Below, in pieces: positions 8,751 through 17,440 of a stretch of DNA of 64,000 nt (position 1 is the stretch's first letter; the number at the start of each line of letters is the position of its first letter). The position numbers were made by a program, and so were the translations under genes. The notes below the pieces were generated by a model, which saw only the letters and a list, made by a program, of their open reading frames with translations, had not been told where the DNA came from and did not search any database. The stretch is from contig JAMLIB010000001.1 of NCBI GenBank assembly GCA_023954415.1, positions 328,001-392,000 of the forward strand, in the 5' to 3' direction. The stretch comes from Trueperaceae bacterium. Lineage in GTDB: Bacteria > Deinococcota > Deinococci > Deinococcales > Trueperaceae.

Positions 8751-8756
8751 TTTTTT
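8721..8756 (-). other. dnaX slippery heptamer and downstream hairpin (programmed frameshift signal)
   Basis: On the minus strand the zero-frame codons are CCA AAA AAA GTC TGA, i.e. the heptamer A AAA AAA (8750-8756). Six bases later comes a 7-bp stem, CGGAGCG (8737-8743) with CGCTCCG (8721-8727), and a 9-nt loop. This is the layout of the bacterial dnaX -1 frameshift cassette. A run of seven A can also cause transcriptional slippage, as reported for Thermus dnaX. Confidence 0.8.
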
Positions 8757-10378
8757 GGACCACCGCCCGGCCCGTCGACTTCGATCTCGAAGGCCGCGCC
8801 CGCGACGTCCGTCACCAACGCCCTCAGCTCTTCCAGGCGCATGAGGAGCTGCTTGTGGTGGAACTCGTTGGTGTCGGGGTAGGCGATGCGGATGGTCCTG
8901 CCGACGATCTCGACCCGCGCGGGCGCCAGGAACGCCTTCAGCCGCACGTCGGCCTTGCTGCGCACGGCGTGCCAGGAGAAGCTCGCTTCGCCCTGAGTGC
9001 GTTCGGGCTGCCTGGGCCTGGCGTCCGCGGCGGCGGTCGGTTCGGCGGTCCGCCTCGGCCCGGCCGGCGCCGCGGCTCGCGCGTCGTCGGTCGGCGCACG
9101 TTCGTCCGGTGCGCGTTCGTCCGGTGCGCGTTCGTCCGGCGTCCGGCCGTCCGGCGTCCGGCCGTCCGGCGTCCGGCCGTCCAACGTCTGGTCGCCCGGC
9201 GCCGGTTCCTCGGGCGCTCGCGCGGCCCGAGCCGCGACGCTTCGCGCCGCGGTGTCCTCCGGCGCGTGTGCCTGCGGGACGGCGCCCCTCCCGGAGAGGG
9301 TGGGTTGCTCGTCCGACGCCGTCCTGGCCGCGAAGGCCGCCGGCACGTTGCCGCGCAGCGCGTTACGCGCCTTGATGAGCGCCACCTCGAGCGAGTAGAG
9401 GTCGTCGTGGCGCACGAACCGCTCCTGCTCGTCGTCGAGCGCGTGCAGCAGGCGCAGGAGGTCGTCCTCGGCGAGCTCGAGCCACGGCGTTCCCGCTAGG
9501 CGGGCGTGCAGCGCGTCCCTGAGCGTGCGTGCGAGCTGCTCGGCCAGCGTCCGTGGCGCGAACCCGGCGCGGTAAAGGCCGGACGCCTGCTCGAGCAGCC
9601 CCTGCAGGTCGCCCTCGGCGAGCGCTTCCGCCATGGCTCTCAGACGCTCATGCGGAGGCAGACCGAGGGCGTCCTCCGCGCGTTGCAGCGTGATTGACTC
9701 GCCGCCTGCGAGGAGCCTGTCGAGGAGCGACTCGGCGTCGCGCATGCCGCCGTCGGCGCTCCGCGCCACCAGCTGGAGCGCCGCCGTCTCCGCCGCCACC
9801 CCGGCGGCGGCGCTGAGCCGCGCCAGCTTGCCGACGATCTCCCCGTCCGTCAGGCGCCTGAAGCGGAAGTGCTGGCACCGTGACAGCACGGTGGGCGGCA
9901 GGCGCTCCGGCTCGGTGGTGGCGAGCACGAACAGCAGGCTCGGCGGCGGCTCCTCGAGCGTCTTGAGCAGCGCGTTCGCCGCGGCCTTGCTCAGCATGTG
10001 GGCCTCGTCGAGGATCCACACGCGCGTGCCGCCCCTGATGCTGGAGAGCATGGTCCGCTCCCGCAGCTCGCGCACGTCGTCGACGGAGTTGTTCGAGGCG
10101 GCGTCCATCTCGATCACGTCCGGATGGCTGCCTGCTTGGACGAGGCGGCACGATTCGCATACGCCGCACGGACGCTCGCCTTCGCCGGCCTCGCAGTTGA
10201 CCGCCATCGCCAGCAGGCGCGCGCTCGTCGTCTTGCCGACGCCGCGCGGCCCGGAGAAGAGGTACGCGTGGCCGACACGCCGGCGCCTGATCGCGGCCGT
10301 GAGCACGTCCTTGACGTGGTCCTGGCCGACGACCTCGTCGAACGTTACGGGCCTTGCGCGCTGGTAGAGGGCGGACAT
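8744..10378 (-). CDS. dnaX: DNA polymerase III clamp-loader subunit DnaX (short form)
   Basis: The 544-residue zero-frame product of the clamp-loader ATPase. Walker A is GPRGVGKTT (residues 43-51), followed by a cysteine zinc module (CEAGEGERPCGVCESC), Walker B (VWILDEAHM), sensor 1 (LATTEPERL) and the lid/collar domains to about residue 360. A low-complexity linker with pentapeptide repeats follows, then a folded C-terminal domain (about 440-535). Translation stops two codons after an A7 slippery tract. A TAGATT -10 lies 11 nt before the ATG. Its neighbours are ybaB and recR. Confidence 0.96.
   Translation of the reverse strand: MSALYQRARPVTFDEVVGQDHVKDVLTAAIRRRRVGHAYLFSGPRGVGKTTSARLLAMAVNCEAGEGERPCGVCESCRLVQAGSHPDVIEMDAASNNSVDDVRELRERTMLSSIRGGTRVWILDEAHMLSKAAANALLKTLEEPPPSLLFVLATTEPERLPPTVLSRCQHFRFRRLTDGEIVGKLARLSAAAGVAAETAALQLVARSADGGMRDAESLLDRLLAGGESITLQRAEDALGLPPHERLRAMAEALAEGDLQGLLEQASGLYRAGFAPRTLAEQLARTLRDALHARLAGTPWLELAEDDLLRLLHALDDEQERFVRHDDLYSLEVALIKARNALRGNVPAAFAARTASDEQPTLSGRGAVPQAHAPEDTAARSVAARAARAPEEPAPGDQTLDGRTPDGRTPDGRTPDERAPDERAPDERAPTDDARAAAPAGPRRTAEPTAAADARPRQPERTQGEASFSWHAVRSKADVRLKAFLAPARVEIVGRTIRIAYPDTNEFHHKQLLMRLEELRALVTDVAGAAFEIEVDGPGGGPKKV
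9092..9196 (-). repeat. 15-bp tandem repeat inside dnaX
   Basis: About seven 15-bp units encode a DERAP/DGRTP-like pentapeptide array in the linker of DnaX between the AAA+/collar region and the C-terminal domain. Two sub-families are visible: three identical copies (9137-9181) and two identical copies (9107-9136) with diverged flanks. Identical neighbouring units suggest recent copy-number change. Confidence 0.9.
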
Positions 10379-10389
10379 CTCGCTTCAAG

Positions 10390-10395
10390 AATCTA
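10390..10395 (-). promoter_or_regulatory. -10 box TAGATT for dnaX
   Basis: TAGATT on the minus strand lies 11 nt before the dnaX ATG (10376-10378). There is no clear Shine-Dalgarno, so the leader is very short. Confidence 0.5.
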
Positions 10396-10453
10396 CCATC
10401 GCCCCACCCGCGAGCCCGTTGCCGGGTTCCGTGGTCGGCCGGGGCCGGGGTAG

Positions 10454-10459
10454 TAGCAT
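10454..10459 (+). promoter_or_regulatory. -10 box TAGCAT, leaderless start of the patatin gene
   Basis: TAGCAT ends 6 nt before the ATG at 10466, so transcription should start at or next to the start codon. Confidence 0.6.
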
Positions 10460-10465
10460 TCGCGC

Positions 10466-11377
10466 ATGCACGGACGATCGAGCGCGCCGGGGAGGTCGGA
10501 GGGGGTCGCCATCGCCCTCGGGGGCGGCACGGCGCGCGGGCTCGTGCACGTCGGGGTGCTCAAGGCCCTCGACGACTCCGGTACGCGCCCTACCATGCTC
10601 GGCGGCACGTCGTTCGGCGCCGTCATCGCCGCCCTCTACGCTTTGTGCGGCAACGCTTACGAGCTCGAGCGCGTCGTACGCACCCAGGACATCGGCGAGG
10701 TCTGGCGGCAGGGGATCGACTTCGGCCTGCATCGCGGCGCCGTCGTGCATGGCAGGCGCTTGCGGGATTGGCTCGACAGGAAGTTCTTCTTCGGGGCCAC
10801 GTTCGAGGACCTTCACGTCCCGTTGGCCGTGGCCACTACCGACCTCGCTACCGGCGAGCTCGTCATCGTGGACAGCGGCCCGCTGGCGGACGCGGTGCGG
10901 GCGAGCTGCGCCCTGCCCGGGCTCTTCGCCCCCGTGCCTTGGCGGGACCAGTGGCTCATCGACGGCGGTTTCGTCGAGCCCGTGCCGTTCTCGACCCTCG
11001 GGCGCGGGGACGGGGTGCGCAAGCTCGGGGTGCACGCGGGGGTCGACGTGCGCAGCTCCAAGGTGGTGAGGGCCATCCGCGCCTTCAACGTCACACCCTT
11101 CGGTCGCGCCTTCCTCGCGCACGGCGAGCGGGTGACGCCTCGCGGCCCGATCGGTCAGATTTACCGCGGGCTCACCATCTCCCTCGGCTCCTACAGCCGC
11201 GGTTTGCGCGTGCCGGCGGACGCCACGCTCCTACGGGTCGAGCCGCACATCTCATGGTGGGACTTCCATAAATCGCCTGACGCCGTCCTGGCGGGAGAGA
11301 GGGCCATGCGCGAGCTGCTCGGGAGCGGTCTCCTCGCGGAGCCCGTCCCAGAGCCCACCGCGGTAGCCTTGCCCTGA
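10466..11377 (+). CDS. Patatin-like phospholipase
   Basis: A 303-residue serine hydrolase of the patatin/RssA type. The oxyanion-hole motif GGGTARGLVHVG (about residues 19-30), the nucleophile elbow GGTSFGA (GxSxG) and the catalytic Asp in DGG (IDGGFVEPVP) are all present in the right order. No signal peptide is seen, so it probably acts on lipids from the cytoplasmic side. Its stop overlaps the start of the next gene by one base (TGATG). Confidence 0.9.
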   Translation: MHGRSSAPGRSEGVAIALGGGTARGLVHVGVLKALDDSGTRPTMLGGTSFGAVIAALYALCGNAYELERVVRTQDIGEVWRQGIDFGLHRGAVVHGRRLRDWLDRKFFFGATFEDLHVPLAVATTDLATGELVIVDSGPLADAVRASCALPGLFAPVPWRDQWLIDGGFVEPVPFSTLGRGDGVRKLGVHAGVDVRSSKVVRAIRAFNVTPFGRAFLAHGERVTPRGPIGQIYRGLTISLGSYSRGLRVPADATLLRVEPHISWWDFHKSPDAVLAGERAMRELLGSGLLAEPVPEPTAVALP

Positions 11378-12612
11378 TGCCGACAGACGTCCGTCCTCCA
11401 ACCGGCTCGCTGTTCCCGGACCTGACGAGCGCGCCGTGGTGGGCGCCCCTCGAGCTGCTGAGCCGCCAGGGCGCGGCCACGGGCGGCCACGCCGCCGAAC
11501 TCGCCCTCGACCTGGCCGTGGCGCTGGCGGTCTCCGGCCACGCCGACCCCGCCACCGCCGTAGCCACCGGCCTGCTCTCCGGGCGCTCCGTGCTGGCCGA
11601 GTACGCCGGGCGACCGCTTCCCGCCGGCCTGGCCGCCTTGGCGCGCCGTGAGCTAGAGCACGTGGCGAACGTGGTGCGGCGGGCCAACGCGGGCCACGGC
11701 GCCGAGCGGGCCTCCGCTCCGCACCTCGCCGAGCTCGCCCAGGCACGCCTCGAGCCGTGGGCCGCGGCCCACGTCGCCAGGCTGGCCGCGGCGTTGACAG
11801 GCGGCGCGTCGCCCGACCCGACCGTCACCTACCTCGACCTGCTCGGAACCGTCGGGAGCGGCCCGGCGGCGCTCCATCCCGTGACGCGGTGGCGCTCCGG
11901 TAGCCTCGAGCCGGTGCTTCACCCCGACCTCCCCGACTGGTCGGCGCTGGTGGGGCTGGAAGGTCCGCTCGGCTCCCTGGCCCGGAACACCGAGACGCTG
12001 CTTGCCGGCGGCCGGGCGAACGACTGCCTCCTCTACGGCGCGCGGGGGAGCGGCAAGTCTACGGCCGTTCGGGGCCTCGCTAGGCGTTACGTCGAGCGCG
12101 GCCTGCGCCTCGTGGAGCTGCAGCCCGAGCGGCTCGACTCCCTGCCGGAGCTCGTCGAGCTGTTGAGGCCCCAACCGCTCGCGTTCGTGCTCTTCGTCGA
12201 CGACCTCGCTTTCGAGGCGGACGACGGGCGGTACCGGCCGCTCAAGAGCCTGCTCGAGGGCGGCGTGACGCGGCGACCGGGGAACGTCGCCCTCTACGCC
12301 ACCTCGAACCGCCGGCACCTGGTGCGCGAGCGGTTGCGCGATCGGCCCGACCCGCTGGACGACGACGTGCACGCCTGGGACACCCACCACGAGCGCCTCG
12401 CGCTCGCCGACCGCTTCGGGCTCGTGATCACTTTCCCCACGGCCGATCAGCGCGCCTACCTCGAGGTCGTGCGCGCCCTGGCGGCACGGTCGGGCGCGGC
12501 GGCGCACGGCGCCGAGCTCGACGAGCTGGCCCTTCGCTTCGCCGAGTGGAACAACGGCTACTCGGGGAGGGCCGCGAGACAGTTCGTCGATACCCTGCCC
12601 AGCGGACGCTGA
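11377..12612 (+). CDS. DUF815-type AAA+ ATPase
   Basis: A 411-residue protein. The N-terminal 180 residues are Ala-rich and helical; the ATPase core begins near residue 190. Walker A is YGARGSGKST (about 219-228), Walker B FVLFVDDLAFE, and the segment YATSNRRHLVRER is typical of DUF815 proteins. The C-terminal region holds the helical lid. Members are uncharacterised P-loop ATPases. It is translationally coupled to the patatin gene (one-base overlap), which suggests a shared role, but none is known. Confidence 0.85.
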   Translation: MPTDVRPPTGSLFPDLTSAPWWAPLELLSRQGAATGGHAAELALDLAVALAVSGHADPATAVATGLLSGRSVLAEYAGRPLPAGLAALARRELEHVANVVRRANAGHGAERASAPHLAELAQARLEPWAAAHVARLAAALTGGASPDPTVTYLDLLGTVGSGPAALHPVTRWRSGSLEPVLHPDLPDWSALVGLEGPLGSLARNTETLLAGGRANDCLLYGARGSGKSTAVRGLARRYVERGLRLVELQPERLDSLPELVELLRPQPLAFVLFVDDLAFEADDGRYRPLKSLLEGGVTRRPGNVALYATSNRRHLVRERLRDRPDPLDDDVHAWDTHHERLALADRFGLVITFPTADQRAYLEVVRALAARSGAAAHGAELDELALRFAEWNNGYSGRAARQFVDTLPSGR

Positions 12613-12671
12613 GGACGTGCTCGACTAGCCGGCGGGTCTGTCGTCACTTCTGGAACGGGGCCGCTCGGCGG

Positions 12672-12677
12672 TAGCGT
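12672..12677 (+). promoter_or_regulatory. -10 box TAGCGT before the calcium ATPase gene
   Basis: TAGCGT ends 9 nt before the ATG at 12687; no Shine-Dalgarno is evident, consistent with a leaderless or near-leaderless mRNA. Confidence 0.5.
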
Positions 12678-12686
12678 CGTGATGGT

Positions 12687-15590
12687 ATGGGCGCGCCAGC
12701 GGAGAAGGCGACTGGTAGAGGCCGGCAGCGGGAGCGTCGGTCGGCCGCCGAGGGTGGGCACCCTCCCGAAGGGCGGACGGACGCCCCCTGGGCCGAGGCG
12801 CCGGAGAGGGCGTTGGCGCGGTTCGGCGTCGATCCGGCGCTCGGGCTCGGGCCGGACGCGGTCGAGGCGGCGAGGCGCCGCTTCGGCGGAAACGTCCTCG
12901 ACGTAGGGGGTCGGCGGTCCGCGGTCGCCGTGCTCGTCGAGCAGTTCAAGTCCGTTCTCGTCGCGTTGTTGGCCGTGGCCGCCGGTCTGTCCGCGTACTT
13001 CGGCCAGGTCGCGGAGGCGGTCGCGGTCCTCGTCGTGCTCGTCCTGAACGCCCTGATAGGTTTCGTGACGGAGCTGCGCGCGGTGCGCTCGGTCGAGGCC
13101 CTGAAGCGGTTGGGCACGGCGCACGCCCGGGTCAGGCGCGCCGGCAGGCTCCAGACCGTCCCCGCGGAGGACCTCGTCCCAGGCGACATCCTCCTCGTCG
13201 AAGGCGGCGACGTGGTGAGCGCGGACGCGCGCATCCTCAAATGCAGCAGGCTCGAGGCCGACGAGTCGAGCCTTACGGGCGAGTCGGTGCCCGTCGCCAA
13301 GGAGCCCGCGGCGGTGGCGGCCCTCGCGCCGCTGCCGGAGCGGTCGTCGATGCTGTACAAGGGCACGGCCGTGACCCGAGGCGGCGGCGAGGCGGTGGTC
13401 GTGGCGACGGGCATGGCGACGGAGCTCGGCCGGATCAGTCGGCTCGTCACGGCGGCCACCCGGGCTCCGGGGTCGGACGGCGGCACGCCCCTGGAACGGC
13501 GCCTCGACGGCCTCGCGCACCGCCTCGTCTGGCTGACCCTCGGCGTCGCCGTCCTCGTCACGCTGACCGGCCTTGGCAGCGGCAAGGAGTGGCTCGTGCT
13601 CCTCGAGACGGCCATCGCATTGGCGGTGGCCACGGTGCCGGAGGGGCTGCCCATCATCGCGACCTTGACGCTTGCCCAGGGCGTCAGGCGCATGGCGCGG
13701 CGCAACGCCCTCGTCAACCGGCTGGCCGCCGTGGAGACGCTCGGTGCCACGAGCGTGATCATCACGGACAAGACGGGGACGTTGACGGAGAACCGCATGG
13801 CGGTCGCGAGCGTCTGGCTGCCCGCGGGGGAGGTGGGGTTCGAGGCCGGCGGTCCGAACGGCGACGGCGTTGCCGCTGGCACCGGCGACCTCGGTGATCC
13901 GCACGTCGGCAAGGCGGGCGGGCGTGGCCTTGGCGAGCAGCTACGACACGCCCTCGCGGCCGCGGCGCTCTGCGTCACGGCCGAGCTGCCCTCCGCCCAG
14001 GGGGCGCCGGGGGAGCCGGGGGCGAACGACGGCGGGGTGGGCGACCCGCTGGAGCTGGCCCTGCTGCGCGCGGCGAGGGCGGCCGGTCTCGAGCGCAGCG
14101 AGCTCTTGGCGCGCCACCCCGAGCTGCGCCAGGAAGCGTTCGACCCCAACACGCGCGTCATGGCGACCACCCACCGGCTCGGTGACGACCCGGGCGCGGG
14201 AGGCGCGCCTGCAGAGGGCAGTGGCGACGAGCGCCCCGGCGCCACTCGCATGTGGCAGATCGTGAAGGGGGCGCCCGGCGCCGTCGTCGCAGCGTGCGCC
14301 ACGCTGGCCGACGGTCGGTCGACGCCGCTCGACCCCGCCGGGCGCGCGGCGTGGCTGGAGCGCAACCGCGCACTGGCCGCGCGCGGCCTGCGCGTGCTGG
14401 CGTTGGCGGAGCGCACGGGCGGCGTGGCGGAGGGCATCGGGACCGGGGCCGCGGGAGCGGAGGGTCACCACGACCTGGCGCTCATCGGCCTGGTCGGCTT
14501 GGCCGACCCGCCGCGCCCCGAGGTGCGGGGCGTCCTCGAACGTTGCAGGGCGGCGGGCATCCGCGTGGTCATGGCCACGGGCGACCAGGCGGCCACGGCG
14601 AGTGCCGTCGCGGCGGCCGTCGGCCTGGAGGCGCCGCAGAGCGTGGTGGACGGCAGGGTCATGGCGCAGCGCCTGGCCGACGGCGCGGCGGGGGAGGCAG
14701 AGCTCCTGACGGCCTCGGTCTTCGCCCGCATGGCGCCCGAGCAGAAGCTCGAGCTGATAGCCATGCACCAGCGGGCCGGGAACGTGGTGGCCATGACCGG
14801 CGACGGCGTCAACGACGCACCCGCTCTGCGGCAGGCCGACATCGGGGTGGCGATGGGGCGCGCGGGCACCGACGTCGCGCGCGAGGCCGCCGACATGGTC
14901 CTCCTGGACGACGCCTTCGGCACGATCGTCGCGGCCGTCAGGGAAGGGCGGATCGTGTTCGAGAACATCCGCGCCTTCGTCCTTTACCTGCTCTCCTGCA
15001 ACCTGAGCGAGGTCCTGGTGGTCGGGCTCGCGGCCGTTCTGGGCTACCCGCTCCCGCTCCTGCCGCTCCAGATCCTCTTCATCAACCTGGTGACCGACGT
15101 CTTCCCGGCCCTAGCCCTCGGCGCGGGGCGGGGCGACCAGGGCGGCTTGGCGCGCCCTCCGCGCCCGGCGACCGAGGCGCTCCTGGCCAGGCGGCATTGG
15201 CGTGCCGTCGTCGGCTACGGCGCCGTGCTGACCGCCGCGACCCTCGTCGCCTTCGGCGTGGCCCTCGAGCTACTCGGCGCCGCCGTGCCGGAAGCGGTGA
15301 CCGTGGCGTTCATCGCTCTGGCCCTCGGTCAGGTCTGGCACGTGTTCAACATGCGAGAGCCGGGCACACCGGCCCTGCGGAACCAACTCACGCGCAACCC
15401 CTGGGTGTGGGCGGCGACGGTCGGCTGCACCCTGCTCGTGCTGCTCGCCGTGGCGCTGCCGCCCTTACGCCTCGTCCTGCAGGTGGAGCCGCTACCGCCG
15501 GCGGGATGGCTCCTGGCCGTGGCGGCCGCCCTCGCGCCTCTGCTCGTCGGTCAGGTCGGCAAGGCTTTCGGGCTCGGGCGGGTCGTGTGA
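12687..15590 (+). CDS. P2-type calcium-transporting ATPase (SERCA-like)
   Basis: A 967-residue P-type ATPase. It shows the actuator motif LTGES, M4 motif VPEGLP, phosphorylation site DKTGTLT with Asp361, nucleotide-domain KGAPG, and hinge TGDGVNDAPAL. Calcium-site residues known from SERCA are conserved: Asn and Glu in M5 (YLLSCNLSEVL) and Asn, Thr and Asp in M6 (FINLVTDVFPALALG). About ten membrane segments are predicted. It probably exports or sequesters Ca2+; related cations cannot be excluded. Asp/Gly/Ala-rich insertions sit in the nucleotide domain. Confidence 0.9.
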   Translation: MGAPAEKATGRGRQRERRSAAEGGHPPEGRTDAPWAEAPERALARFGVDPALGLGPDAVEAARRRFGGNVLDVGGRRSAVAVLVEQFKSVLVALLAVAAGLSAYFGQVAEAVAVLVVLVLNALIGFVTELRAVRSVEALKRLGTAHARVRRAGRLQTVPAEDLVPGDILLVEGGDVVSADARILKCSRLEADESSLTGESVPVAKEPAAVAALAPLPERSSMLYKGTAVTRGGGEAVVVATGMATELGRISRLVTAATRAPGSDGGTPLERRLDGLAHRLVWLTLGVAVLVTLTGLGSGKEWLVLLETAIALAVATVPEGLPIIATLTLAQGVRRMARRNALVNRLAAVETLGATSVIITDKTGTLTENRMAVASVWLPAGEVGFEAGGPNGDGVAAGTGDLGDPHVGKAGGRGLGEQLRHALAAAALCVTAELPSAQGAPGEPGANDGGVGDPLELALLRAARAAGLERSELLARHPELRQEAFDPNTRVMATTHRLGDDPGAGGAPAEGSGDERPGATRMWQIVKGAPGAVVAACATLADGRSTPLDPAGRAAWLERNRALAARGLRVLALAERTGGVAEGIGTGAAGAEGHHDLALIGLVGLADPPRPEVRGVLERCRAAGIRVVMATGDQAATASAVAAAVGLEAPQSVVDGRVMAQRLADGAAGEAELLTASVFARMAPEQKLELIAMHQRAGNVVAMTGDGVNDAPALRQADIGVAMGRAGTDVAREAADMVLLDDAFGTIVAAVREGRIVFENIRAFVLYLLSCNLSEVLVVGLAAVLGYPLPLLPLQILFINLVTDVFPALALGAGRGDQGGLARPPRPATEALLARRHWRAVVGYGAVLTAATLVAFGVALELLGAAVPEAVTVAFIALALGQVWHVFNMREPGTPALRNQLTRNPWVWAATVGCTLLVLLAVALPPLRLVLQVEPLPPAGWLLAVAAALAPLLVGQVGKAFGLGRVV

Positions 15591-15634
15591 TGACCGGCTC
15601 GCCCGATCTCGTTACCGCAGTTCACGCAACCGGC

Positions 15635-17440
15635 CTAGGGCGCCTCCCCGGCCAGGGCGGCGGCGAGACGGTAGCTGTCGCCGCGGGTGAGCCCGGCCTG
15701 GGGCTCCGGGCCGGTCGCGAGCCCCGCGATCCGCAAGTCCTCCCACGCCGAACTCGGAGGGCAGGTCGTGAGCAGGCACGCGGCGCGGGCCAGGACCTCG
15801 CCCGCGATCTCGGACGTGAGCGGCGCGCCGGCGTCGTCGGCGACCAGCTCGAGCGTCAGCTCCACGAGCTCGCCGCCGACGTCGGTCCTGAAGTAGAACC
15901 GCGTGGAAACGTTGCTGAGGAGGTACGCGAACGACAGCGCCGAGACCTGCGCGTCGAGCTTCGGGTCGTTGTCGTAGCCGCCCACGGCCAGCCCGCGCGC
16001 GAGCAGCGTGCGGAACGCGCCGTACGCCTGATGGTCGACGGGGCCGACGGCCCGCCGCGCGCGGGCTTCGGGGAGGTAGGCGCCGCGTCCCGCCAGCGCT
16101 TGCCGCACGCCCATGACTAGGCCCTGGTCGTGGGCCACGGTGCTGGTCGGCACGGCGAGGCGCACCGCCGTCGCGGCGGCCACGCCCGCCGCCTCGCCCA
16201 TCGCCATGCCGAACGGCACGACGCGGGCGGAGGCGAACGCGACCGGGTCGTAGCCGGCGCTGCGCCCCACCACCCAGAGGTTGTCGACCGCTGCGGTGGT
16301 CAGCATGCAGAGCCGGCCGCCGTACATCTCGGGGGCGCCCCAGACGAAGCCGGCGTCGTGCGCCGTGAAGCTCTGCGCGTCGAGCGGGTAGCCGCCCGCC
16401 GCCACGGCGTCCGCCGTGACCAGGTTGTCGAGGACGGCGTCCGCGCTGAGGACGCAGTCGGCCAGGAGGTGCCGCGACTCGCGCACGTACAGCTCGGAGG
16501 CCGCGCCGGCCAAGCGCGCGGTCTCGAACCCCGGTAGGTGCTCGCGCAGGTAGGCGACGATGGCCTCGCCCTCTACGAGGCCGCGCGCGCGGCCTTCGGC
16601 GAGGCTCTCCGGATCGAGCGGGTCGAGCCCGTACAGGAGGAGCGCGTTGACGAGGACGCTGCCGTCGTTCTGCAGGCCGAGGTTCAGGCCCCTCAGGCGC
16701 GCGTCGGGTCGGGTCGGCACGTAGGCGGTCGGCACCCCGCCGAACGAACCCCAGGCCACCGTCTCACGCATGTTGGCGTAGCCCCGCCCGCGCGCGCTCA
16801 CCCCGCGCCTGAGCGCTTGCCAGTCCACGCCGGCAACGTTCAGGACGAGCGTGTCCGCCTGCCGTTGCGACACGCCGAAACGTTCCCAGCCGATGTCGAA
16901 GGGGGCGGCCGTCTGGGCGGCGAGATCGGCGTCCGCGCTCGCGTCGACGACCTGCAGCGCGTTCACCTCCACGCCCAGGTCGGTCAACTCGATCCCCCGC
17001 AGCACGCCGTCGACGTAGCGTGGCGCTACCCGCCCAGACTCGGTCCACACCTCGACGCCGGCGTCGGCGAGCATGCGCTGGAAGGCGCGTTCCGCGACCG
17101 GGACGTCGAAGGCGTCCATGGCGCCGACCATGCGCCACCAGCGCTGGAACAGGCCGCGCTGGTAGTTGAAGGGTTGCGTGCGCATGTCGAGCATGTTGAG
17201 CTCGCCCAGGACGAACAGGCCCCCGAGACGCGCGTCCGCCGTCACCATGAGGGTGCGCGCGCCCTCCTCCGCCGCCGCGACCGCCGCCGTGATGCCCTCC
17301 GGCTCGCTGCCGTAGACGACCACGTCGAAGTACGCGATGCCGCCGTCCGTCGGGAAGGAAGGTCCGAGGACGCGTTGGGCCGGCGCCGGGCCGCTCAGGA
17401 GCAGCGTCAGCATCGCCAGCGTTCGAAGGGCGGCCGTCAC
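15635..17440 (-). CDS. Exported FAD-dependent oxidoreductase (FAD_oxidored type)
   Basis: A 601-residue protein with an N-terminal hydrophobic segment (LRTLAMLTLLLSG, then PAPAQ) that looks like a signal peptide. The Rossmann-type nucleotide site is VVVYGSEPEGITAAVAAAEEG with an acidic-strand end TLMVTADARLGG, matching the FAD_oxidored family. A second FAD contact, VVGRSAGYDPVAFASARVVPFGMAMGEAAG, lies near residue 410. The substrate is unknown. The GTG at 17440 overlaps the upstream glycosyltransferase stop as GTGA; I prefer it to an earlier start inside that gene. Confidence 0.85.
   Translation of the reverse strand: MTAALRTLAMLTLLLSGPAPAQRVLGPSFPTDGGIAYFDVVVYGSEPEGITAAVAAAEEGARTLMVTADARLGGLFVLGELNMLDMRTQPFNYQRGLFQRWWRMVGAMDAFDVPVAERAFQRMLADAGVEVWTESGRVAPRYVDGVLRGIELTDLGVEVNALQVVDASADADLAAQTAAPFDIGWERFGVSQRQADTLVLNVAGVDWQALRRGVSARGRGYANMRETVAWGSFGGVPTAYVPTRPDARLRGLNLGLQNDGSVLVNALLLYGLDPLDPESLAEGRARGLVEGEAIVAYLREHLPGFETARLAGAASELYVRESRHLLADCVLSADAVLDNLVTADAVAAGGYPLDAQSFTAHDAGFVWGAPEMYGGRLCMLTTAAVDNLWVVGRSAGYDPVAFASARVVPFGMAMGEAAGVAAATAVRLAVPTSTVAHDQGLVMGVRQALAGRGAYLPEARARRAVGPVDHQAYGAFRTLLARGLAVGGYDNDPKLDAQVSALSFAYLLSNVSTRFYFRTDVGGELVELTLELVADDAGAPLTSEIAGEVLARAACLLTTCPPSSAWEDLRIAGLATGPEPQAGLTRGDSYRLAAALAGEAP

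Noticed and set aside
9092-9196. CRISPR-like repeat array
   Set aside because: The units are 15 bp, directly adjacent without spacers, and in frame within dnaX.
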